DNA from: Diprion similis | Taxonomy: Eukaryota > Arthropoda > Insecta > Hymenoptera > Diprionidae | Direction: 5' to 3' | Length of the DNA: 64,000 nt | Assembly: GCF_021155765.1 (NCBI RefSeq) | Contig: NC_060112.1 | Location: 26,750,001 to 26,814,000, forward strand | In this document: in pieces, positions 51,272 through 61,300 of the stretch | Numbering within the stretch: the stretch's first letter is position 1 | How the letters are laid out: each line of letters opens with the position of its first letter | Position numbers and translations under genes: made by a program | Notes under the pieces: model-generated | The model's input: the letters and a program-made list of their open reading frames with translations, nothing else | Databases searched by the model: none | Told to the model about the DNA's origin: nothing

Positions 51272-52943
51272 AGCGCTATGCGGTTCGCTCGGAGCAAGGA
51301 CAATAAGCCTTGTGCTGCTGACCAGACGTTGAATCAGCCTGGAATTCTCAGCGGCTATTGACGGTGGTCATTGATCGATGCAGGTGAAATCCGTCATGCG
51401 GGGCTTATGATAATTTCAGCAGGAGAAAAACAACTAGACGGTCGGAACGGAGGCTTAGGAAGCGACGGAATTGAAGTGTGTGTGAGAGGGAGACAGAGAG
51501 AGATAGAGAGAAATGTGGGCAATGAGAAGATCGTGGATTTAGGATCGCGAGACGAAAATTCGGCGTAAATTTTTCGACCGTGAACGTAGATCAACCATCG
51601 ACTAGAGAAGGAATCAGTTACGATCAGATATAACGTAAAAGAGTATACACGTAGGTATACATGTACGTACAACTGTCGCGATTGATAACCATCTGCAGAG
51701 ATTACGTTTCTGCTAACTCAATTTACGGTTCGTTATTTACATGCTTAATACACACACACGCATCGATCATGACACTATGTTTGCAGCAAAAATTTGATAC
51801 TGCGCAACGATGCAGTAAACAGTATTTAACGGAGTTTATTTGACGAGTCAATTTGCAGAGGGTGTAAGAAGCTTGAAAAGTAATGGAAATGCTGGTAGGT
51901 CAACATTTTGTTCAAAGTCATTAACAACGATTAAATAAATTATTTTCACCAATAACGACGAATCATCATTCATCATCCAATTCATGGTCACGAAGTGTAA
52001 TTAGTGATATTAATAACTGTAACCCAAGTTATTGTCGATGGATTTGGAAAATAAAATCGTTGATTCGAGGTCCGTAAGGAAACAGCTCTTAGCTTGACCC
52101 TGTCCTCTATCATGAGGGAGGTTTGTTAGTCAATCCTGAGTGTCAACATGATTGCACTTGAAAAGATCAGTCTTTCTTTCACGAACCATTATCAGCTACT
52201 GAAAAACACGGACTTAAGTTGGAGAGAAAATCCGCTGTTTCCACATCTCGGTACCACAATTATTACGAGAGTGTGATAAATGGAGATTGTACCAGAAGCA
52301 CGAACTCGGATAGGTTAATTAACAAAACTTGTCACAGTAGGTCTATTTTTTTGTACCACTAGTGTCGCCAGTGTTCCTTTGGCCAGCACCTAAGTATCAT
52401 TGGTTGCAGGGATGCCCAAAATCGACTAATCGATGGTCTTGCAATGTGATTCCAAGACAGTTTTCACTACCGCCTTACACTACCCTCACATTTTCCTCAT
52501 GTTTTCATCATATCCGAGACTTCCTGTTTGCCAGATGAGACGCCATTGTTTCGAATTGAAGGCCTGATCAGCGCCACCACACAGTGACAGCGTACTAAAT
52601 TTCGTTTTACTGCGCTTGCGCAACGTCCACGTGTTAATGGTTTCGGTCGTGCAACAGAATCGTTATTTTAGGTTATGGAGGGTAGAGGTAAGGAGGACTA
52701 ACTCCGTGTATAGAAAGTGTCCGTAAAGTAGAGGGAAATTAAGATGGCGTTGCTGCAGCAAAAAGTCCACCCTTGTGAATGTCGTCGATCAGATTTAACG
52801 CTATTGAACCCTGATTGCTAAGCGCCCATAAGATTGTTTCCCGTATTGCCTATGAGCGCCATTTTGGTGACTTGTTGCACCACTATTTCCTACTTTTTAG
52901 CGAGCACTTTTTCAGTCGAAAACCCATACGAAATACTTCTTAT

Positions 52944-53158
52944 TGTACCAGTTATTGACACGTTTAGACCCAATTATTGACCTTTTTATTATACAAAATT
53001 ATATATTGACAGCGGAAATTGTGAATTTCTCGATAACTAAAACCAATTGCTAGAAGTTTAGACACTACAAATCTATTTCTCAGTAGTTTTAGAACTAAGG
53101 ATCAAACCGATAAAAACAAAAAAGATAAATAATTGGGACAGGGTAAATAACCGGTACA
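52944..53158. mobile_element. MITE of about 215 bp
   Basis: Left end TGTACCAGTTATTGACACG .. CCCAATTATTGAC and right end, read on the other strand, TGTACCGGTTATTTACC .. CCCAATTATTTATC match over about 40 bp. The interior is A+T-rich with no frame. Target-site duplication is not clear. Confidence 0.6.
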
Positions 53159-53529
53159 CTTACCTTAGAAATCCTCTATTCAAATGGTATATAGATCAGT
53201 GCCGATGACTCGAAGTCCGCATGCGCAAAACTGGCGCCCCCTGGGATGCGGCAGCGACGATGTCGCCTCTTCCGGGAGATGGCGTTGTCGGCAAAATGCA
53301 GATTAGGTACTCGTGGAAGCCTCGAGGGCGAAGTCGTAATCCGAATACGATGGTAATTTGAATGTGCTATTGGCATGGATTCCTCCCGATGGGTCAGCAT
53401 CGCGATGAATCCCCAACGGCCAAACGACCATCCGCTATCCGCGGTCCAGGTTTGGTCATAAACTCGGGGCATCCGCAGCCTGGATACGCACTCGGACCAT
53501 TTTTACACTCGGCATCCTTAAGCCGGCAG

Positions 53530-53635
53530 GGAGCTAATTACCTCGTCGCAACTCGCCTCGATGCTGCAGCGACTGACCATCTCCAACACCTGGAAGTCCT
53601 GCGTCTACGACGATTGCACGCCGCTCTCCTTGTAA
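53530..53635 (+). CDS. Isolated terminal coding exon of an unidentified gene
   Basis: After an acceptor CCGGCAG (ending 53529) a frame runs from GAG 53531 for 34 codons to TAA 53633-53635. Its third codon positions are G or C in 29 of 34 codons, far above the surrounding DNA, while the same frame has a stop just upstream of the acceptor. The peptide reads ELITSSQLASML .. ISNTWKSC .. CTPLSL and carries two Cys near the end. I do not recognise it. The upstream exons are not found in this window; they may be far away, as in genes with long introns. Another frame over the same bases is also open but lacks the codon bias. Confidence 0.4.
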
Positions 53636-54679
53636 CTTCGGGTAATAAGTAGGTATGTACGTATGTACCTCCTATCCCACTTATCCAGGCTGCGATGCAC
53701 GGTGCGAATTTAATTTCATTTTTCAATTTCATGGGCAGTTTTTCGTCTTTCTTTCTTCTTTTTTTTTCTTCTTTTTTATTTAGACATTGCGTATTTTTCT
53801 GATCGTGCAGGAGACTCTTTGTAACTCCCCGCTCTCGGGATAGTACCTACTAATTGTAAGACAGAAGGAGAGCCGATCAGGCAAACTTCAGAATATTTAC
53901 GGAGAGTCCATTCTAGTAGGTTGAAAAAGTGTTTCAACTTTGGTTACATTTTTTTTAAAACTATTATTCATTTATGGAGATGAATCTTCGAACGTTTATC
54001 AATTGCACTGTGTATTTATATGCAGATAGCAGTATGTTTAATGAAATATCTCGTCTCGAGGCTTGTCGTGAAAATACTACGGGGAAATTATTCAATTGGG
54101 AAATAATCCCCGAGACACCAAAAATATGCTGGAAAACTGGTTCACTGTAGAATATTGAAGAATCGTTGGAATTCCCGGTATACAATGCAGATAAAAAAAA
54201 AAAAAAAAATACTCGGATGTGTCTATAACCTGATCCAATCGAAATATTTTTCGTTGTGAAAAATGGGAAAAATTCAGGTATATTCGCTTGCCCCCCCTCC
54301 CCCCCCTAACCCCCTGGCTGGGTACAGAGTTTTTGGATTGGTTAGATTTTTGCGTGCAAATTTTTATGCAATTACCGTACAATCGTGAGGATGAAGCAGA
54401 AGACTTGAAGGGCGATCTTCTTGAGGGTAAGGGTCGAGCTTCATATGCAACCCGTTTTCCGTTTGCCCTACTGTGCACAGAGCTAAAAACTTTGACGGTT
54501 GCAATTTACAAGCGACTGTAGCGGTATATAAATGAATAAAAGCAAGCGACGCGAGACCAGCTAGAAGTATAATTAAGGACATAGGAACATAAGAATTATT
54601 TTCATTGAGAGGTGTCTCGAATACTTGTAAAATTTCAATCACAGATATCTGACTGCAAAAATAGGCAAAATAAAAATTA

Positions 54680-55146
54680 GGGTGGTTCTTAATAAGGTAA
54701 TTTTTGAATTTCGACTGTCTTAACCCCCAAATCGGCCCCTAATAAATAAAAAACAATTTAAAAAAATCTGTAACTGTGAAGTTTTAGTTGGCATTAGTAC
54801 TATCTGAGAAAAATTTTTTTATCATCATACCGGACAATCGAGACATACTTCACTTCCTTTAAATAAACAAAAAATTCGTATTTCAAGAGTGTGCGATTCG
54901 TCAAGATCGCATGGTATAATGATCTGAATTTTTTCTCAGGTAGCAGCACTATACAATCCCTGCCAAAACCTCGCAGTTACAGATTTCTTTGTACATTATT
55001 ACTCTTACAATAAAATATATACTGAAAATGTGTCTGAAACACGTGTATTAAAAAATTAGGGAATTATTTTTCAATTATTTGGAGCTGATTTGGGGGGTGT
55101 GGGTGGGTTAGTCGAAATTCAAAAATGATCTTTCTGAGGACCACCC
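54680..55146. mobile_element. TA-flanked MITE, 467 bp
   Basis: Inverted ends GGGTGGTTCTTAATAAGG.. and (other strand) GGGTGGTCCTCAGAAAG.. continue with a shared TTTTTGAATTTCGAC; arms are about 37 bp. TA dinucleotides flank both ends (54678-54679 and 55147-55148), as in Tc1/mariner-type insertions. No transposase frame. Confidence 0.75.
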
Positions 55147-56009
55147 TAACATTAATAAATATAGTACTTCGGTAATAATTGATGCTCAGGAAATTGCCTG
55201 TAAATAATGAACCGCGAAAATTCCCCTCCGGCTTTAAAGTTGACGGAGGAACAGTAACGGAGGAACTTACGACTAAGGAGAAAAAAAAAGAGAGAGAGAA
55301 AGAGAGGAGAGAAAAAAACAGCTAAACAGCCAAAGAACAAGCGTATGAATCACCATTCGACAAAGGATGACGTGGTTTCGAGGGGACCGCTAATCAAAGC
55401 TTTAAATCGCGACGCGAGCTAAACATGAATGAGGTACGACAATAGCCAGGTTGTAAATGTAGGACGTGGAGTAACGCGCCCGCTTTTTCGCCTTCCTTAT
55501 CTCCTAATTCGCATAATTTCCCACTCGTCATGCATGATCCATGATCGTAAGTCGTCACGGGGTCAGCAGACCACCCGCCATTAAAAATAAGCCACACACA
55601 TGACGCGAGAGAGTTTCGCACAAGTGCCACGGCGCAGGTGTATTTATAATAAGGCAAAGGCGAAGCCCTTATCCTGCAGACGACATGCGGGAAGCGTCCT
55701 CGTCGCAAATGGTCGCGCATTTGCAAGGGAATAATAATTTTCTTTCCGGGGTCTCACGCTGGCTGCGTTTCCTGTTTGCCAAAAGCTTCTCATGCCTTCT
55801 ATTCGTACCTGTATCGTTTCCTCCTCGCCTCGTTTCGCTGCCCCTCTTGCCCTTCACCCTCAAGCCAACGACTCTTTCTCAGCAGATAGCGAAGTGAATT
55901 ACGATCACATAATCTTACGGCTTACGTCGCGCTGCTTCGTCATTCCGATAAAGGGATATCGGACTGTCGATGGGACGCTTTTCGCCCAGGAAGCGCTCGA
56001 CTTGCCGAG

Positions 56010-56012
<3 letters not shown>

Positions 56013-56041
<29 letters not shown>
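56013..56041 (+). repeat. (TA)n microsatellite
   Basis: Uninterrupted TA repeats followed by a G-rich tract. Confidence 0.85.
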
Positions 56042-56044
<3 letters not shown>

Positions 56045-56610
56045 GGGGGGAGGGGGGCAAAGTGGGTCCCCTAGAATTTTTTAAATAATTACTTTTTCTC
56101 GAGAAAGCTAGATAATAATTTAACATAATTGTTGATATGAAAACTAAACATTTTATCCTGATTCTAGGTATGATTTTCTTGAAGGGCTCACTTTGCCGCA
56201 CCATCCCTTATATACTATAATCGGGCAGCGGTGATGGGTTGGAAATTGTAATCGAATTGCGAATTCGATTTTACTTACACTTTTTATTTTCCAACCTCCA
56301 GGACTTCGCCTACTACTTTCATGGTTATAAAACAATTGAATTTCTTTACTTTCGATTGGAAAGGTCCTTAACAAGATACGAAAAATTTTGTTGCAATTGA
56401 GATATCAGATGTTCATGGTATAATTTGCAAAATCATTTTCCGACTATTGTAATCGAGAATTTTATCGTTCCAATGTAACTCACGTTGGACGAATTAAATT
56501 CGTTTAGCCAAAAAACGAAAGTGTCTTGTTATGTTTAAAAAACGAAAACAAACAGTCTGCTTTCAAAGTTGTAAACAATTGCCGCGTAATCAAATCTTCA
56601 ATATTCTTTG

Positions 56611-56631
56611 TGCGTGTGTGTGTGTGTGTGT
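56611..56631 (+). repeat. (TG)n microsatellite
   Basis: TG repeats with one TGCG unit at the left end. Confidence 0.75.
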
Positions 56632-56806
56632 TTCTTTCATCTTCTCAATTGCGAGTAGCACTGGTACTTCTTATAAATTATAAATTCCATATTCCTCCAC
56701 AGAAGCACAATGTTCAATCTCCGAGAATGAAGAAATTTCTAATCAAGTCAAAGTTCAAGTTCCGACGTGCTTGAAACGCATGAAATTTGCAAGAGGAGGG
56801 AAAACC

Positions 56807-57261
56807 TAAAAATAATCGATGCATCGATTAATCGAGCCCGAAAAAATAATCGAACACGATTCGACTGGATCGGTAAAAATTAATCGGTTATTCCGTAGTT
56901 ATTTGAAACGGTGCATATAAAACCAAACTTTCATGAATTTCAGCGCGTAGTCTTTGAAAATTTATAATTTCATTCAAAATATTTTTCAATTTCAGGTGAA
57001 AATATTCATTCATCTTTCACTTATTATATCAAATAGGTTTACTTAGTAAGTAAGACAGTGACAATAATTAATACTCTGGTCACATAAATTCATATTTTAT
57101 TGTATCGTTCATTGGAGTAAAAAACAAAAACCGATTTTGAGGACAAACGATTGAATCAGTCGATTAATCGAGTTTAAAAAATAGTCAATTATACTCGATT
57201 AATCGATTAATAAAAATAAAATCGTTTTAATCGAAAATCGATTATTTTCCATCATTTTTAG
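56807..57261. mobile_element. Probable MITE with ATCGATTAATCGA-rich ends
   Basis: Left end CTAAAAATAATCGAT and right end (other strand) CTAAAAATGATGGAAAATAATCGAT are inverted and imperfect, and both ends carry clustered AATCGATTAATCGA blocks. About 455 bp, no frame. Confidence 0.5.
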
Positions 57262-57985
57262 CCGTCAACTTCAGCTTTTGCAGGAGTAATTTACCGGTCA
57301 GGAATTATTAGCTTTCCTAGCAGCGCTGCTGTTCACATGGACTATTCGCGGTGGTCCGAGTAATCGATAAGCGAAGGATGTGCTTCGCAGGAGGTTCTTT
57401 CCCCTCGTTTCCGCACGCAGGAAGGAGATCAGCGTTGAAAAGGGTCGTCTATAGGACACAGCCACCACTGCGGTACCTGATTCGAAATTTTCCGGAAACT
57501 CGCGAATCTCGATCAATCCATTCACGCGTCTCCTAGACGTCTTCAACCTAGGTTGAAAATGTCTAAAGTTTCTTTCTTGCCACGATTTTTCGACTGCAGA
57601 ACGAAGACGAGTTTCTAGTTTCATTTCCTGTGCCCCCAAGGGTCAGATTTACACTTCAAAAGGCTCGCGACGAGAACCGCGAAGGCTGGATCCTTGTAGA
57701 AGTAAAAAATCGTTGTTCTCACTCCTGTGTATAAAAGTCAAAATCCAAGGAATTTTCGTCATTGGAAACCGATAATATAAGGTGAGACTGAAGTTAGTAA
57801 CGTTAACGCAACGAAACATTGGAGGGGATTACTATTTTGCAAGTTCACAGTGAGTTTAAAACAGTAAAGTTTCCAAATTATAAACGCGTTTTATCTTATT
57901 ATAATTTATTGCATTTCAGACATTTCTGTAATTGTGAAATAACGATTTTTTCGAAAAGTTAATCATTACAACACCGTTTCTAAAC
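57262..57985. other. Non-coding stretch between two MITEs
   Basis: No supported gene; a minus-strand open frame of 113 codons shows no motif. Confidence 0.4.
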
Positions 57986-58342
57986 AGGAACATCAGTTTG
58001 GTGCCCCTCTCTGATTTCGTTAAGCCTCGTGTATGTTGAAGAAAATTGAAAACTAAAAGACACGCATTTTTTTTTACCTGTGGAAAAATGGTTTAAAGGG
58101 GTGAAAACGACCCTTGAAGTCGCGAGTGATGCCAATACTGAAATGTTTTTTTAATGAATCATAAAACTTCAGCGTTAGTTCCATTCAAATCCATGAAGCG
58201 CATCAAGAAATTACTTCGTTGGTTACCTATTTTCGGGAGTCGTTTTCACCCGTCTAAACCGTTTTTCCGCAGATGAAAAAATAAAAAAACAACATACATG
58301 AGTCTTAACGAAATCAGAGGAAGACACCAAACTGATGTTCCT
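57986..58342. mobile_element. Foldback element of 357 bp
   Basis: Left arm AGGAACATCAGTTTGGTG.. and right arm, read on the other strand, are inverted copies for about 130 bp, sharing CTCTGATTTCGTTAAG, TGTATGTTG, GGAAAAA(T/C)GGTTTA and GGGTGAAAACGAC. The centre is about 90 bp. No protein frame and no clear target-site duplication. Confidence 0.75.
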
Positions 58343-61300
58343 TGTAAGTTCAGCCTCGTGAGTATCGACCGCAAAGTCCGATTGCAGCTTGCGTTTAAAT
58401 TTTTCAAACGTCCACACATTGTTCGACAGCGATTTTCTCGATTCGCCAATCATTATATTATACCTATATTATACTGATTTACGTTTCATCGAGTGCGGTT
58501 CGCCGGGATATCGTTCCTGTTGCTGTTCAAATTCACGATCCGCTGCTTCGTGCGATAATTGAAACGGTAATGGTGTCGGTTTGGTACGGAGTTACCGAGG
58601 AAAATTAACGGAAATCGATGAAAATTAACGCGCCGTTTCTCACGCTGATGTGGATACCTGTACAGATGCGGTAGATGGATGCGAGTATTGTTCGATGCCT
58701 AAAATGTGCTTCACGTGCTCAATTCGATGTACGGATTTCGTGTTATTAAAATAGTTTTGAAAGTTTCGATTTCGCAAATTTCTGCCTAACCTTCTCGTAC
58801 AACAAAATTCACATTTCAGATCTCCGTGTATAATAAATTAAATTTTACTCTGTATAAATATTGTATCGAATTTGTACAAAACGGTATTTTCCTGAACAAG
58901 ATTAATTTCACAACTGAATGATCAGAGTTCGCAGCAATTCTGGATCTTGACATGATTTATACTCATGAAAAAACAGGGAATGATATTATTCACAAAAATA
59001 TTGGAGTGAAACAAATAGAATGGCAAACAATAATTTTTTTATTTATTTAAAGTTGGAATGAATTTTAGAAAAATAATGTCCTCCACTTCCGTTGTTCTTC
59101 AAATTTTTCTGCCTTTCGTATATCGTAATTGTCTTACGATCGACTATATTTTTTTTATTTATTTGCATATTTTCACGCTCGTTTTACCTAGTATTGTTCA
59201 TAATATCGAGCTACTTAATGTTATTTTAATTGCCAGGAAATTTTGAGAAAGTAATTTGTCATCCGAAAGTTTTCCGCCGCCCTGGCAGGATGGCGCTATT
59301 CAAATTTCTTCTAAAGTAAAATAAAGAAAAACTTCGGTCGGTAAGAAGTTATTGTAATTATTCCAAGGCTATGTGCGCCGCGAAGAAAATGCCTATCAAA
59401 CTGACGAAAGTACGCCACCAGCAGCTTTCTCCCTTCCTCCTTAACCCCGAATTGTAAACGCAATTCCATGTCATTTACTCTTTGCTCCTTCCTTAGTTTT
59501 CTTCTTTCAACTTCCAAGAGTTTCACACGCTAAAAGAGACAGAGACGAGATGAAAACGGAGAAAAAAAAGAAGCTGAAATCTAAAATTGATTTGAAAATT
59601 TCGAACGGCAACCATTAAAGTTACGGAATGTATAATTATTTTATCAATTAAAAAAAGAGACAAAGCATTTGAAAGGGTAAAAAAAAAACGTTGCTTTCTT
59701 TTTACTCAGTTGAAATAAGAATTGAATTGCTTTTATGATAGAATATGTGTGTTCCTCAACTGCGAATGAATTCATTCCTTCCATATAAACGATTTAATTT
59801 GCATAGCCGAGGTCCGGATGCTCAACCGGTTTCTCTTGGTGATACTAAACGTGGCTACCATTGTCTCACGGTTTGCTTAAAAAGAGCGGCGGTTCGACAC
59901 AGACACCGAACAAATACGCACAAACGATATTTGATTTTTACAACAGTAGGCTGCACAGACTAGCGATAAGAGATTTTCGACGATGTGTGTACGCTTATCT
60001 TAACGCCGGCACATAAGTTCGCTGTGGATTCCCGTACGCAACGTAGAGCCTTTCATTTTTCAACTCACAGTCAGTATCGTCTTGTTCAAGGCTCCTCTCG
60101 AGCTCTCAACTGAACCTCTTAACCTTTCAACGCCTCCGAAGCTCGTCGTAGATTTTTTGCCGAACATTGCACTCGGTTTTCTGCTTGAGATCCGATCGAA
60201 CGGACAATTTTCATTAGATCTTTATTTCAGGGTGTTAATAATTATAACAAGACAACTTTCTCAAAGTAGGAATTGCAGAGATCGTGTACGAATTTTCTTT
60301 CTCTATTTTAAAATCAGCATTACAAGACACTGAAATATAATGTGAATTTTTTGAATCCATGATTTCGCTTTTTAATTCCCTTAGATTGAAAATATATTTT
60401 CCTCAGCCAATTACCGTTAATCTTTTTTCCAAGTTATCCGAACTTGGTAAAACTCTTGAAACAGCTAACAAACCCTTACGATTATTTCAAATACTTCGGA
60501 ACTTACTGTATATCCTGCTCTCGCTTTATTCATTTTCGTCTACCTCCGTCGTTGTTAGGCATTCAAGTCCAGAGCATTAGGCATACACGACTTTTCAATC
60601 ATCCACAATTTTTTTTTTTTAAATATACTCTTCCCGAAGCATTCGATGAACAAATACTCTCTATTTAAAATTTCCAATCTATAGGGAAATCGAACCCGAA
60701 TTATTCCTCCAAACTTTAGTCAACGATAACGCGAGAAGAGTTTGGATTTTAAATCGATATCCTTGAAAAACCGATGCTTGCGTCAAAACTACAACTATTT
60801 CACAACACTGAAAGGTAAAAGTAGAAAGATAAAAACCATTCGCCACAAATTATAATCTGTTGTTCAAGTTTACGAGCTTTAAAGCGGAGAAACGGACTTT
60901 GCCGTCACAGTAGCATTCCATTGCGTAATGATTCACGTCGCGTTCGTAATTGCATGACGGAGACAGATCGGCAAAGTGGCAGAAAATAAGTAAGACGCCG
61001 GAGTGTCTGTTTTACGCGATATTCCATCCATGTCGTGTAGCGTGCAGCACGAATGTCGGGATCGAAGGGCTTTTACGATACCGTAAAGCTGAGCTTCCAC
61101 CGGCGTCGAATACGTGGCTTTTCTCCTGGACATTTCATGGATTTCACGGCTCGATCGATGCGCCGATCGACGCTCCCGGTCATCGTTCAAGACCCCCCCC
61201 CCCCCCCCCCCCCCCCCCCTCATAGGCTAAGGACTTCAAAGCACAGAACTGCGCTGCAGCGCGAGATTCTCGAGTCCGTTAATTACCTAATTAATGCTGC

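Larger units (their letters stand above)
42378..52943. other. Long non-coding stretch with CT microsatellites and a GC island
   Basis: Apart from the separately listed candidate microexon (43.5 kb) and GC island (45.2-45.5 kb) I see no gene. G+C rises in 43.0-44.1 kb and 45.1-45.4 kb. CT tracts occur near 42752-42772, 48168-48196 and 51231-51271, and a GTTGA repeat near 43937-43962. Confidence 0.45.
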
